64,000 nt of DNA from Ensifer sp. BR816 (GCF_000378985.1 NZ_KB905370.1:3248604-3312603), one strand, 5' to 3'; numbered from the stretch's first letter, positions 51,398-61,176 are shown. Made by a program: numbers and translations. The notes: generated by a model from the letters alone, not told the origin.

Positions 51398-52441
51398 ATG
51401 AAGAGCTATTCGATCGCATTGATCCCCGGAGACGGCATCGGCAAGGACGTGACGGCCGCCGCCTGGGAGGTGCTGGAGAAGGTCTCGGCCCGGTCGGGCT
51501 TCGCGCTGGGGGCCACGGCTTTCCCCTGGTCCTGCGCCTATTACAAGGAGACCGGGGTGATGATGCCGGCCGACGGCATCGAGACGCTGCGCGACTTCGA
51601 CGCCATCCTGCTCGGCGCGGTCGGCTGGCCGGCGGAGGTTCCCGACTCGGTGTCGCTGCACGGGCTGCTGCTGCCGATCCGCAAGGCCTTCGTGCAGTAC
51701 GCCAATATCCGACCTCATCGTCTGCTGCCCGGCGTCGAAGGTCCGCTGACGGCACGCAACTTCGACATCCTCTGCATTCGCGAAAACACTGAGGGCGAAT
51801 ATTCGGGCGCCGGCGGCCGCGTCCACCAGGGCACGGCGGACGAGGTCGCGGTCGAGACCTCGATCTTCACCCGGACCGGTGTCGAACGCATCCTCCGCTT
51901 CGGCTTCGAGCAGGCCCGCGCCCGGCGCGGCAAGCTCGCCTCGGTGACGAAGTCGAATGCGCAGAAATATTCGATGGTCTTCTGGGACGAGATCACCGGG
52001 CGTCTTGCCGGGGAATATCCGGATGTGACGGTCGCCAGCTACCACATCGACGCGATGGCCGCCCGCATGGTCATGGCGCCGGAAAGCCTCGACGTCGTCG
52101 TCGCCTCCAATCTCTTCGGCGACATCCTCACCGATCTCGGTGCGGCCATCCAGGGCGGTCTCGGCTTCGCGGCCTCCGCCAACATCAATCCCGATCGCAG
52201 CGCCCCCTCGATGTTCGAGCCGGTGCACGGATCGGCGCCGGACATCGCCCATCTCGGCATCGCCAACCCGATCGCCGCGATCTGGTCGGCGGCGATGATG
52301 CTGGAGCATCTCGGCGAGGCGGCCGCGTCGGAATCGATCATGGCGGCGATTGCGGCGGCCACTGCCGCCGGCATCGGCACAGTGCCCGGCAAGGACAGAA
52401 CGGAATTCATCACGGCCGCGGTTCTTGCCGCGCTCGACTGA
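51398..52441 (+). CDS. Tartrate/D-malate dehydrogenase-type (isopropylmalate dehydrogenase family)
   Basis: 347 residues of the beta-decarboxylating dehydrogenase family. IALIPGDGIGKDV at the N-terminus, CIRENTEGEYSGAGGRVHQG near residue 123, VTKSNAQKY near residue 186, and metal-binding Asp residues in ASNLFGDILTDLGA near residue 234. The GGR-HQG segment is typical of tartrate dehydrogenase/decarboxylase (TtuC) and D-malate dehydrogenase (DmlA) rather than LeuB. It oxidatively decarboxylates a 2-hydroxy acid. Confidence 0.85.
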   Translation: MKSYSIALIPGDGIGKDVTAAAWEVLEKVSARSGFALGATAFPWSCAYYKETGVMMPADGIETLRDFDAILLGAVGWPAEVPDSVSLHGLLLPIRKAFVQYANIRPHRLLPGVEGPLTARNFDILCIRENTEGEYSGAGGRVHQGTADEVAVETSIFTRTGVERILRFGFEQARARRGKLASVTKSNAQKYSMVFWDEITGRLAGEYPDVTVASYHIDAMAARMVMAPESLDVVVASNLFGDILTDLGAAIQGGLGFAASANINPDRSAPSMFEPVHGSAPDIAHLGIANPIAAIWSAAMMLEHLGEAAASESIMAAIAAATAAGIGTVPGKDRTEFITAAVLAALD

Positions 52442-52456
52442 TCACAGGGGAACGAC

Positions 52457-53914
52457 ATGCTGAAGTTGAACGACAAGGACCTTTTCCGCCAGGCCGGCCT
52501 GATCAATGGCGCATGGATCGGCGCAGCCTCCGGAGAGGTCGTCGAGGTCATCGACCCCGCGTCTCAGGACGTCCTCGGCACGGTCCCGGACATGGGGACG
52601 GATGAGACCCGGGCTGCAATCGAGGCAGCCGAAGCCGCCTTCGGGCCGTGGAAGAAGAAGACCCATGCCGAGCGCGCCGCGCTGCTCGAACGCTGGCACG
52701 CGCTGATGATCGAAAACCTCGAGGACCTGGCGCTGCTCCTCACCCTGGAGCAGGGCAAGCCGCTCGACGAAGCGCGCGGCGAGATCCGCTATGGCGCGGC
52801 CTTCGTCAAATGGTTCGCCGAGGAGGCCCGCCGCATCGGCGGCCACACCATCCCCTCGCCGACGGCGGACCGTCGCATCGTCGTGCTCAAGGAAGCGGTG
52901 GGCGTCTGCGCCATCGTCACGCCCTGGAACTTCCCGAACGCGATGATCACCCGCAAGGTCGCCCCGGCGCTCGCCGCCGGCTGCACCGTCGTCATCAAAC
53001 CCTCGGAATTCACGCCGTTCTCAGCGCTCGCCCTCGGTGTGCTTGCCGAGCGCGCCGGCATTCCGGCCGGCGTCATCAACATCGTCACCGGCATGCCGAC
53101 GAAGATCGGCGACGAATTCATGGCGAACGAGACTGTCCGCAAGATTTCCTTCACCGGATCGACGCGTGTCGGCTCGCTCTTGATGCGCGGCGCCGCCGAC
53201 AGCGTCAAGCGGCTCTCGCTCGAGCTCGGCGGCAATGCCCCGTTCATCGTCTTCGACGACGCCGATCTAGACCTTGCGGTGGAAGGCGCGATCGCCTCGA
53301 AGTTCCGTAACGGCGGCCAGACCTGCGTCTGCGCCAACCGCATCCTGGTGCAGGCGGGCGTCTATGACGCCTTCGCGGAAAAGCTCGCCGCCCGCGTCGA
53401 CGCCATGAAGGTCGGACCGGGGACCGAGCCAGGCGTCGAAATCGGCCCGATGATCAACGAGGCTGCGATCGCCAAGATCGACCGCCATGTCGAAGATGCG
53501 CTTGCCAAGGGCGCGAAGCTCGCAGCGCGGGGCAGATCCGTACCGGAGGGCCGGCAGTATACGGCCCCGCTGGTGCTCACCGGCGCCACCACCGAAATGC
53601 TGCTCGCCAGCGAAGAGACCTTCGGCCCGGTCGCGCCGCTCTTCCGCTTTGAGACCGAGGAGGAGGCGATCACGATCGCCAACGGGACGCCCTTCGGCCT
53701 CGCCGCCTATTTCTACACGGAAAGCCTGAAGCGCTCCTGGCGGGTCGGCGAAGCACTGGAATTCGGCATGATCGGCCTCAACACCGGCGCGATCTCCACC
53801 GAAGTCGCGCCCTTCGGCGGCGTCAAGCAATCCGGCCTCGGCCGCGAGGGCGCGCAATGCGGCATCGACGAATATCTCGAAATGAAGAGCTTCCACATCG
53901 GCGGGCTGGCGTGA
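52457..53914 (+). CDS. gabD: Succinate-semialdehyde dehydrogenase-type aldehyde dehydrogenase
   Basis: 485 residues. VCAIVTPWNFPNAMITRKVA near residue 153, LELGGNAPFIVF near residue 255, and NGGQTCVCANRI near residue 285 with the catalytic Cys and the neighbouring redox Cys pair typical of GabD. It oxidises succinate semialdehyde, or another omega-semialdehyde, to the acid. It is 15 bases after the preceding dehydrogenase gene. With the omega-aminotransferase at 59524 this fits breakdown of an omega-amino acid. Confidence 0.9.
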   Translation: MLKLNDKDLFRQAGLINGAWIGAASGEVVEVIDPASQDVLGTVPDMGTDETRAAIEAAEAAFGPWKKKTHAERAALLERWHALMIENLEDLALLLTLEQGKPLDEARGEIRYGAAFVKWFAEEARRIGGHTIPSPTADRRIVVLKEAVGVCAIVTPWNFPNAMITRKVAPALAAGCTVVIKPSEFTPFSALALGVLAERAGIPAGVINIVTGMPTKIGDEFMANETVRKISFTGSTRVGSLLMRGAADSVKRLSLELGGNAPFIVFDDADLDLAVEGAIASKFRNGGQTCVCANRILVQAGVYDAFAEKLAARVDAMKVGPGTEPGVEIGPMINEAAIAKIDRHVEDALAKGAKLAARGRSVPEGRQYTAPLVLTGATTEMLLASEETFGPVAPLFRFETEEEAITIANGTPFGLAAYFYTESLKRSWRVGEALEFGMIGLNTGAISTEVAPFGGVKQSGLGREGAQCGIDEYLEMKSFHIGGLA

Positions 53915-53945
53915 CCAGCTCGGGGCATGGGATGGAGAGGCTGGC

Positions 53946-53988
53946 AGGCATGGCGCTTCCTAATTCTATAATCGCAGGAGCCATGCCT
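53946..53988. terminator. Possible stem-loop between gabD and the converging cyclase gene
   Basis: AGGCATGGC pairs with GCCATGCCT (nine base pairs) across a 25-base loop; the right arm lies within the last codons of the converging cyclase gene. Confidence 0.3.
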
Positions 53989-56098
53989 CTACCTTCCCCT
54001 TGCCCTTGACGTCGATTGCGCCGCGCGGTTCGAAGACGAACTGGTCTTTGAGCTTTTCGTAGACCGCGCGCGTAACCTGGATCGATCCGGGAATGCCGCC
54101 TGCCTCCATCCGGCTCGCGAGGTTCACCGTGTCGCCCCAAAGGTCATAGATGTATTTGCTCTTGCCGATGACGCCGGCCACGACCGGGCCGGTGTTGATG
54201 CCCACCCTGATGCTAAACGAGGCGTTGTGCTCCAGGGCGTGCTCGCGGGTAATGTGAACCATGCGGATGGCCATGCGGACCATACGCTCGGCGTGGTCGG
54301 CCGCAGGCACGGGCAGGCCGCACACCGCCATATAGGCATCGCCCACCGTTTTGATCTTTTCGACACCGAGATCGTCAGCAGCGGCATCGAAGCGGGTGAA
54401 GAGCCCATTGAGCAGGGTCACGACCTCCTGCGGCGGCATGTCAGACGTCAGCTCGGTGAAGCCGACGATGTCGGCGAAAGCGACGGTGACCTCCGCGAAG
54501 CCGTCGGCAATCCTCACTTCGCCACTGCGCAGCCGGTTGGCAATCGGCGCCGGCAGCACATTCAGCAGCAGTTGCTCGTTCTCGCGATTCTTATCCTCGA
54601 TCGCGACGTTCTTCTGTCGAATATCCTCGACCATGCTGTTGAAGGCCGAGCAGAGTTGCCCGATCTCGTCGCCGGTGCGGACCGGGACGCTCGCCCCGTA
54701 GTCGCCGGCGGCGAAACGTTTCACCCCGGTGGTGAGCTCGCGCAGCGGCTCCAGCAGCGCGCGCGAAAGCCACGCCGCCGCGGCAGCCACCACCAGCGCC
54801 GCCAATCCCCCGACAACCATCAGATCCCGGCGCAGTCGGTCGATCGGCGCGAAGGCCTCGGCGCTGTCGATCTTGGCGACAAGCGCCCACTTGACGTCGT
54901 CAATTGCGAGCGGCCCCCACGAAGCGAGCGTCGGAACGCCACGATAGCCGGTGATCTCGCCCGTACCCTCGACACCCGCCAGCCCAGCCCTGGTGGCCTG
55001 GGTGTCGATGCGCTGATGCAGCACCGGTGTCCCGTAGCGGCGGATGGCTGCTATCTCGTCTTCGGGGGTGCCTACGCTCTGAAGTCCGGCGAAATAACCG
55101 TCTCGATTCTCGTAGAACGCGCGCGGGGCCGAGCGCACGAGATAGTCGGGCCCGACGAGATATGCCTCGCCCGTGTCGCCAAATCCGTCCTGCCGCCAAC
55201 GGCGACTGCCGGTGACGACGTTGTCGATCTCCTCGTTCGACAATTGCGCGACCAACACGCCGATGACGACGCCCTTGTCGATCACCGGAGCCCCCAAAAA
55301 GGCGATCGGCGCACCGCCCGACGGCTCATAGGACGCGAAATCCGCAAGGCAGGAGGCCGACTGGTCGGGGGTCAGCGAGCAGCGGGCGACAGCAGCTGCG
55401 ACGTTGGAGCGCCGGTAGGGACCGAACTGGAGGGAGGTGGTGAAGTCCGTCTCCTTCTGAACGGTATAGATCAGCCGCCCCGATTTCGGATCGGCCACCA
55501 TGAAGTCGAAGAACCCAACCGTTGCCGCCGCCGCTCGCATCATCGGATGGTAGATGGCGTGCAGACGACTGTATTCGCTGCCGTCGCCGGCGTCGTCGAC
55601 AAGCCCGCGCCGATCGGCCGGGTTGGGATTGGCCACGATGTAGTGATACTGCAGATAGTAGGGGGCGCCGCCGACCGGCAAGTAGTCCGACAGGGCCGGT
55701 TTCCTGCCCTGTATGGCCGTTATCTGCGGGATGAAATTCTCGGCATACCACTCGCTGACCTTCTGGCTCAATTCGGATGACACGCCTGCCCGGTCGAGCT
55801 GTTCGACCGCGGCGCGGAACTCGCGTGTCGATTCGACCACCATCTTCGAGGTGGCAAGCAGGCGCAACTCGGCCTGGATCGTGCGGAAGTAGGTTTCGAT
55901 CTGCCGTGCCTTGGTCTGCCGCGCTGTCGTGAGCTGGTCGAAGATGGCCTGTTCGAGGGCCTCGCGGGCGCGGAAGTAACCGAGCACCGCAGTCAGCAAG
56001 ACGGCGACCGCGCCAAGCAGCGCGAGAGTCGTGAACAGCTTTGCGGCCAGGCCCCAGCGCGCGGGGCGCGGTGTGCCGGTCACGCCTTTGAAAGACAT
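53966..56098 (-). CDS. Membrane-bound class III adenylate/guanylate cyclase with Cache and HAMP domains
   Basis: 710 residues. Membrane helix at about 21-46, a large periplasmic double-Cache-type sensor (about 50-410), a second helix (about 425-447) and HAMP (LLEPLRELTTGVKRFAAGDY, about 448-500). Then comes the cyclase catalytic domain (about 530-690), with VAFADIVGFTELTSDMP and KTVGDAYMAVCGLP as metal sites and DLWGDTVNLASRMEAGGIPG. The sensor presumably binds a small extracellular ligand, perhaps a substrate of the surrounding catabolic genes, and signals through a cyclic nucleotide. Confidence 0.92.
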   Translation of the reverse strand: MSFKGVTGTPRPARWGLAAKLFTTLALLGAVAVLLTAVLGYFRAREALEQAIFDQLTTARQTKARQIETYFRTIQAELRLLATSKMVVESTREFRAAVEQLDRAGVSSELSQKVSEWYAENFIPQITAIQGRKPALSDYLPVGGAPYYLQYHYIVANPNPADRRGLVDDAGDGSEYSRLHAIYHPMMRAAAATVGFFDFMVADPKSGRLIYTVQKETDFTTSLQFGPYRRSNVAAAVARCSLTPDQSASCLADFASYEPSGGAPIAFLGAPVIDKGVVIGVLVAQLSNEEIDNVVTGSRRWRQDGFGDTGEAYLVGPDYLVRSAPRAFYENRDGYFAGLQSVGTPEDEIAAIRRYGTPVLHQRIDTQATRAGLAGVEGTGEITGYRGVPTLASWGPLAIDDVKWALVAKIDSAEAFAPIDRLRRDLMVVGGLAALVVAAAAAWLSRALLEPLRELTTGVKRFAAGDYGASVPVRTGDEIGQLCSAFNSMVEDIRQKNVAIEDKNRENEQLLLNVLPAPIANRLRSGEVRIADGFAEVTVAFADIVGFTELTSDMPPQEVVTLLNGLFTRFDAAADDLGVEKIKTVGDAYMAVCGLPVPAADHAERMVRMAIRMVHITREHALEHNASFSIRVGINTGPVVAGVIGKSKYIYDLWGDTVNLASRMEAGGIPGSIQVTRAVYEKLKDQFVFEPRGAIDVKGKGKVEAWLLRL

Positions 56099-56392
56099 CC
56101 TCGACCTCTAAACCACAACGCCAAACGTCGCGCAGATATCAGCGGCGATCACAGCCGCACGTCGACAAGACCCTCTCCGGTCGCGGTTCGGTCAGACCAT
56201 CGCCCGCAACATCTGCTTCCGATGACAGATGCTACCGGACTCGCGACCCGATGACAGCGCTTTTTTTGGTCCGGCAGAGACGCGTCGCCCGTTGGGGTAT
56301 CCGCGTCGGGATCAAGCCGCAGATTTTCAGCGCTACAGCGCCGCGCGGGCGGCCCCGACGAGGACTTGGCAGGCGCGGCTTGGCAGCGCTCG

Positions 56393-57670
56393 TTACTGCA
56401 CCCTGTCGAGCATCTTGTAGTACATGCCGACCAGAGGCAGGAACCATGGCTTGCCGAAATGCCCGGGCACGGCCGGCCATGCGAGGTCCTTGACCGGGTT
56501 GCGATCGGCCTTGCCGAGAATGGCGTCGGCGATCAGCATGCCCATATGGGTCGACATCTGCGCCCCGTGGCCGGAATAGCCCATGGCGTACCAGAGCCCG
56601 TCGGTAAATCCCGCCCGCGGGAAACGGTCCTTGGTCATGTCGACGAGGCCGCCCCAGCAGTAGTCGATCTCGACCTTGGCGAGATGCGGGAAGATCTCGG
56701 CGAGGCTCGCACGCAGGATGGCGCCGCTCTTTTCGTCGGAGCGCTGGTCCGAGGTTGCCGAGAACCGCGCCCGGCCGCCGAAGATCAGCCGGTTGTCGGG
56801 CGACAGCCGGAAATAGTTGCCGATATTGAGCGAGGTGACGCAGGTGCGGTTGCCGGGCATCGTCGCGGCAATCTCGGCCTCGGTCAGCGGCTTGGTTGCG
56901 ATAATGAAGCTGCCGACCGGCACGATGCGGCGGCGGAAATAGCCGAAAGCGCCCGTCGTATAGGCGCCGGTCGCCAACAGCACCGTATCGGCCGTCACGC
57001 TGCCGCGCGGCGTCGTCAGTTCCTGCTTGCCGCCCGATTGGCGCCGCCCGGTGACCGGGGCATTCTCGACGACGATCGCCCCGTGGCGGACGGCCGCATC
57101 CGCAAGACCGACGACGAAGCGGCCCATATGCATCATGGCGCTTTTCTTCGACAGCATTGCACCGTGGAAGCAGTCCGAGCCGACCTCGCTCTTCAGATCA
57201 TTTTTCGTCAGAAGCGCCGTGTCCGGGTCGACCTCGCGGTTCACCACCTCGAAGTTCCGGGCGATCGCCTCGAAATGCTGCGGCTTCGAGGCGAGCTTCA
57301 GCTTGCCGGCACGCCGGAAGCTGCAGTCGATCCCCTCCTCCGCCACGATGCGCTCGATCGTGTCGACGGAGGCGTCATAGGCGCGGTAGAGCGCCGCCGC
57401 CCGCTCGGGTCCAAGTTCCGCCTTGGCGGCGACGAAGCTGTGGGCGATGCCGTTGTTGAGATGGCCGCCATTGCGGCCGGAGGCGCCCGATCCGACCGCC
57501 CCCGCCTCCAGCACGATCACTTTCGCGCCGGCCAATGCAAGCTGACGTGCAGCTCCGAGCCCCGTGAAGCCGCCGCCGATGACGGCGACGTCATAGTGGC
57601 CCTCGACCGGTGCGCGGCTGCCCATTTCAAATGGGCGAGCCGTATCGTGCCAGTAGGACTTGAGCTGCAT
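56393..57670 (-). CDS. FAD-dependent amine/amino-acid oxidoreductase (DAO family)
   Basis: 425 residues. FAD-binding DVAVIGGGFTGLGAARQLAL near residue 31, SGASGRNGGHLNNGI near residue 66, and a C-terminal GLWYAMGYSGHGAQMSTHMG. The glycine-rich second motif resembles gamma-glutamylputrescine oxidase (PuuB) and related enzymes. ATG 57670 is preferred because the AGGAG site would abut ATG 57676. It lies 12 bases after the type II HAD gene, in one transcript. The amine substrate is not known. Confidence 0.87.
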   Translation of the reverse strand: MQLKSYWHDTARPFEMGSRAPVEGHYDVAVIGGGFTGLGAARQLALAGAKVIVLEAGAVGSGASGRNGGHLNNGIAHSFVAAKAELGPERAAALYRAYDASVDTIERIVAEEGIDCSFRRAGKLKLASKPQHFEAIARNFEVVNREVDPDTALLTKNDLKSEVGSDCFHGAMLSKKSAMMHMGRFVVGLADAAVRHGAIVVENAPVTGRRQSGGKQELTTPRGSVTADTVLLATGAYTTGAFGYFRRRIVPVGSFIIATKPLTEAEIAATMPGNRTCVTSLNIGNYFRLSPDNRLIFGGRARFSATSDQRSDEKSGAILRASLAEIFPHLAKVEIDYCWGGLVDMTKDRFPRAGFTDGLWYAMGYSGHGAQMSTHMGMLIADAILGKADRNPVKDLAWPAVPGHFGKPWFLPLVGMYYKMLDRVQ

Positions 57671-57682
57671 GGCCATCTCCTG

Positions 57683-58351
57683 TCAGAGCCCGACGACGCC
57701 GGGCAGGCCGGAAATATCCTTGATTTCCGTATATCCATAGAAGGGATTTGCCGGCTCGTGGCCTCGGTTGACCCAGACCTTGTTCTTGATGCCGAGATCG
57801 TGCGCGGACATCAGGTCGTAGCGGAACGAGGACGAGCAGTGGAGAATGTCCTCCGGGCCGCAGCCCAGCATGTCGAACATATATTCGAAAGCCTTGAAGC
57901 GCGGCTTGTAGGCCTGTGCCTGCTCGGCTGTGTAGACCGCGTGAAAGGGAGCACCGAGTTTCTCGACATTCGACATGATCTGCGAATTCATAGCGTTCGA
58001 CAGGATCACCAACGGGATCTCTTTGGCGACCTTGGCGAGGCCGGCCGGAACGTCCGCATGCGGACCCCAAGTCGGCACTCGCTCATAGACGACACGGGCG
58101 GCCTCGTCGCGGAATTTTATGCCGTTGCGCTTGCAGGTGCGTTCCAGCGAATTGTGCACCACTTCCGCATAGGGCTTCCAGTCGCCCATGATCTCGTCGA
58201 GGCGATAGGCGGCAAAGTTCTTGATGAACTCGGCCATGCGCGGTTCATCGAGCTGCTCACCGTAAAGGTCGCGCGCCGCCTCGGCCATCTGGAAGTTGGT
58301 CAGCGTGCCGTAGCAGTCGAAGGTGATGTATTTCGGACGGAAGCTCGCCAT
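57683..58351 (-). CDS. Haloacid dehalogenase type II (HAD superfamily), copy 1
   Basis: 222 residues. Motif I ITFDCYGTLTNF near residue 9 (nucleophile Asp), VILSNAM near residue 116 (motif II), and KPRFKAFEYMFD plus SFRYDLMSAHDLGIKNKVWV (motifs III and IV). The (S)-2-haloacid dehalogenase group also covers other phosphatase-like hydrolases. It is paired with the DAO-type oxidase gene; a second homologue lies at 61177-61893. ATG 58351 has AGGAG nine bases before it. Confidence 0.86.
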   Translation of the reverse strand: MASFRPKYITFDCYGTLTNFQMAEAARDLYGEQLDEPRMAEFIKNFAAYRLDEIMGDWKPYAEVVHNSLERTCKRNGIKFRDEAARVVYERVPTWGPHADVPAGLAKVAKEIPLVILSNAMNSQIMSNVEKLGAPFHAVYTAEQAQAYKPRFKAFEYMFDMLGCGPEDILHCSSSFRYDLMSAHDLGIKNKVWVNRGHEPANPFYGYTEIKDISGLPGVVGL

Positions 58352-58673
58352 GCGCATTTCTCCTCTTCAATGACGCGATCCGGAATGTCTAAGAAGGATC
58401 ATAGGCAAGCGTCCGCCCATCGACCTGCGTGTTTTGGCATGGATCGAAGCAGATTGTACCGTATCCGCGGCTGGCTTTGGCACATGGTTGTGTGCCCTTG
58501 CCGTCCCGCTGGACGCCTTCCCGCCCGGCATCGGCCTTTCCCGGAGCCCTGACGGCATAAGATGCGGCGACCCGCCGAAGCAAAGGTATAAGATACCGCC
58601 CCGAGCGCCGCCTTCGGGCGATCTGCCGGTCGGCTCTCCGTAACACTTGCTGCAGGAAATCAAGGACCCTTTC
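58352..58673. other. Divergent intergenic region, 322 bases
   Basis: This region separates the minus-strand HAD/oxidase operon from the plus-strand GNAT/aminotransferase operon and should hold both promoters. I see no convincing regulator box, terminator or small gene in it. A TGGCAC-N5-TGTG stretch near 58478 is only a partial sigma-54 match. Confidence 0.5.
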
Positions 58674-59510
58674 ATGCAGCCAAGTCAGATCGAACTTGCC
58701 CCCTTCGGCTCCGAGCACCTGGAGAGTGCCGTGCGCCTCTCCCGCCAGGCCGGCTGGCCGCACCGGCCGGAGGACTGGCAGATGGCGCTGGCGCTGAGCG
58801 AGGGCGTCGTTGCTCTCGAGGCCGGCCGGGTCGTCGGAACCACATTTGTGACCGCCTATGGGAACGACTGCGCCACGATCAACATGGTGATCGTCGACGA
58901 GGCGATGCGCGGTCGCGGCCTCGGCCGCGGCCTGATGGATGCGGCCCTGCGGATCGCCGGTAACCGCCCGCTCCGGCTGGTGGCGACGGCGGACGGCCTG
59001 CCTCTTTATGAAAAGCTCGGCTTCCGCGAAACCGGTACCGTTCTGCAGCACCAGGGCATCGCGAGAGCGCTCGCCGGCGCCGCTCAGACCGAGCCGGCGA
59101 CCGCAGAAGATACTGCCGCGATCGCCGCGCTCGACAGCGTCGCCTTCGGTGCCGATCGCCGGGATCTGATCGCTTATCTCGCCAAGGTCGGCGCGTTCGC
59201 GGTCATCCGCCGCAGCGGCCGCGTCGTCGGCTTCGCCGCCCTGCGCGCCTTTGGTCGTGGCGATGTCATCGGGCCCGTCGTTGCTGCAAATGTCGACGAT
59301 GCCAAGGCGCTCATAACCCATTTCATCGCAAGGCGTACCGGCCAATTCGTCCGGGTCGATACCACCGCGGACACCGGCCTCGCCCCGTGGCTCGCCGACC
59401 AGGGACTTGGCCATGTCGGCGGCGGGATCGCCATGGAAAGGCCGTCCGTTGACCGCGCCGCCGACCGCGCGGCTTTCACCTTCGCCCTCGCCAACCAGGC
59501 GCTCGGCTGA
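58674..59510 (+). CDS. GNAT-family protein with two acetyltransferase-like halves, paralogue
   Basis: 278 residues. The first GNAT half has SRQAGWPHRPEDWQMALALS, INMVIVDEAMRGRGLGRGLM (acetyl-CoA loop RGRGLG) and GLPLYEKLGFRETG; the second half runs from about residue 140 (AALDSVAFGADRRDLIAYLA). AAGGA lies seven bases before ATG 58674. It is 13 bases ahead of the aminotransferase gene and probably acts in the same pathway. It is a paralogue of 45663-46553, where the RGRG loop is weaker. Confidence 0.87.
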   Translation: MQPSQIELAPFGSEHLESAVRLSRQAGWPHRPEDWQMALALSEGVVALEAGRVVGTTFVTAYGNDCATINMVIVDEAMRGRGLGRGLMDAALRIAGNRPLRLVATADGLPLYEKLGFRETGTVLQHQGIARALAGAAQTEPATAEDTAAIAALDSVAFGADRRDLIAYLAKVGAFAVIRRSGRVVGFAALRAFGRGDVIGPVVAANVDDAKALITHFIARRTGQFVRVDTTADTGLAPWLADQGLGHVGGGIAMERPSVDRAADRAAFTFALANQALG

Positions 59511-59523
59511 TCTGGAGATTTAG

Positions 59524-60897
59524 ATGTACAGCAATTCCCTCATCGAACTCGATCGCGCCCATCTGGTCCACCCGGTCGCCTCCTATCGCGGCCACGAGCG
59601 GGTCGGCGTGCGCGTCCTCAAATCCGCCAAGGGCGCCACCGTGACCGATGCCTCGGGGCATATGATGATCGACGGTTTTGCGGGCCTCTGGTGCGTCAAT
59701 GCCGGCTACGGTCATGAATCGATCGTCGAGGCGGCGGCCCGGCAGATGCGTGAACTGCCCTATGCCACCGGCTATTTCGGCCTCGGCTCCGAACCGGCGA
59801 TCCGGCTTGCGGCCGAACTGGCGGACCGGGCGCCGGGCGACCTCAACCACGTCTATTTCACGCTTGGCGGATCGGACGCCGTCGACAGCACGATCCGCTT
59901 CATCCGCTACTATTACAATGCGCAGGGACGGCCACAGAAGGACCAGTTCATCTCGGTCGAACAGGGCTATCACGGCTCTTCGACTGTCGGTGCGGGCCTG
60001 ACGGCGCTGCCGGCCTTCCATGCGGGCTTCGGCGTGCCGTTCGCATGGCAGCACAAGATCCCTTCGCACTACGCCTATCGCAACCCCGCCGGAAGCGAGC
60101 CGGCCGCAATCATCGCCGCTTCGGTCGCTTCACTGCGGGCCAAGGTCGAGGCGCTCGGTGCCGATCGGGTGGCGGCGTTTTATGTCGAGCCTATCCAGGG
60201 CTCGGGCGGCGTGCTCGTGCCGCCGCCCGGCTGGATGAAGGCGATGCGCGACCTCTGCCGTGAACTCGACATCCTGTTCGTCGCCGACGAGGTGATCACC
60301 GCTTTCGGCCGTACCGGCCCGCTCTTCGCCTGTAGCGACGAGGACATCGTCCCCGACCTGATGACCACCGCCAAGGGGCTCACCTCCGGCTACGTCCCGA
60401 TGGGCGCCGTCTTTCTCTCGGACAAGGTCTACGACACGATCGCCGATGGCGCCGGTGCCGCTGCCGTCGGTCACGGCTACACCTATTCCGCCCATCCGGT
60501 CAGCGCCGCCGTCGGCCTCGAAGTGCTGCGCCTTTACGAGAACGGGCTTCTGGAAAACGGCGTCAGGGCCGGAAAGCGGCTGATGGCAGGACTGCAGAGC
60601 CTCGGCGATCATCCGCTGGTCGGCGATGTCCGCGGCCGCGGCATGCTGGCCGCGATCGAGCTCGTCACCGACAAGGAAGCCAAGACGCCGCTTCCCGCCG
60701 CGGCAGAGCCGGCGCGGCGCATATTCGACCGTGCCTGGGACAATGGCCTCGTCATCCGCGCCTTCGGCAATGGCGTTCTCGGCTACGCGCCGCCGCTCTG
60801 CTGCAGCGAAGCGGAAATCGACGCCATCGTCGAGCGCACGCGGCTGACGCTCGACCAGACTTTGGAGGACCCCGACGTCCGCGCGGCCCTCGCCTGA
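59524..60897 (+). CDS. Class III PLP-dependent omega-aminotransferase
   Basis: 457 residues. YFTLGGSDAVDSTIRFIRYY near residue 116, YHGSSTVGAG near residue 149, LFVADEVITAFGRTG near residue 252 (Asp for the pyridine nitrogen), and TTAKGLTSGYVPMGA near residue 280 (Schiff-base Lys). It belongs to the group of omega-amino-acid, putrescine or taurine:pyruvate transaminases. Its semialdehyde product would suit the GabD-type enzyme at 52457. GGAGA precedes the start. Confidence 0.9.
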   Translation: MYSNSLIELDRAHLVHPVASYRGHERVGVRVLKSAKGATVTDASGHMMIDGFAGLWCVNAGYGHESIVEAAARQMRELPYATGYFGLGSEPAIRLAAELADRAPGDLNHVYFTLGGSDAVDSTIRFIRYYYNAQGRPQKDQFISVEQGYHGSSTVGAGLTALPAFHAGFGVPFAWQHKIPSHYAYRNPAGSEPAAIIAASVASLRAKVEALGADRVAAFYVEPIQGSGGVLVPPPGWMKAMRDLCRELDILFVADEVITAFGRTGPLFACSDEDIVPDLMTTAKGLTSGYVPMGAVFLSDKVYDTIADGAGAAAVGHGYTYSAHPVSAAVGLEVLRLYENGLLENGVRAGKRLMAGLQSLGDHPLVGDVRGRGMLAAIELVTDKEAKTPLPAAAEPARRIFDRAWDNGLVIRAFGNGVLGYAPPLCCSEAEIDAIVERTRLTLDQTLEDPDVRAALA

Positions 60898-61176
60898 GAT
60901 CCGGCATCCGGTCGCACGAAGAGCGGATCGGCGGTCGGAACGGCGAAATACCGGTTTATTCTCGTATTCGCAATTTTGTGCCGCGATCCTTCTGCCATTC
61001 AGAGAATCCGGCGAGCCGATGCTGCGAAACTGTATGGGTTAAGGGGCGCAGGAATGCCCGGGAAAGCAGGTTTTTCCCGAATTTTGCCGGCGCCATCGGC
61101 CAGTTGAGAACAGCATTTTCTTCTGATGCAGCCCAGCGCGAGCGAACTCCGCCCGCGCCAAATCGAGGAAAGAGAC

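Noticed and set aside
56269-56275. Run of seven T suggesting a terminator
   Set aside because: It reads on the plus strand, but both flanking genes are on the minus strand, and no stem precedes it.
56325-56352. CGCTACAGCGCCGCGCG resembling the start of a RIME element
   Set aside because: Only about 17 bases match and neither palindrome is completed; it may be a worn fragment but cannot be supported.
58478-58492. TGGCAC with TGTG five bases on, resembling a sigma-54 promoter
   Set aside because: The essential GC of the -12 element is absent (GT instead), and no enhancer-binding activator site is seen.
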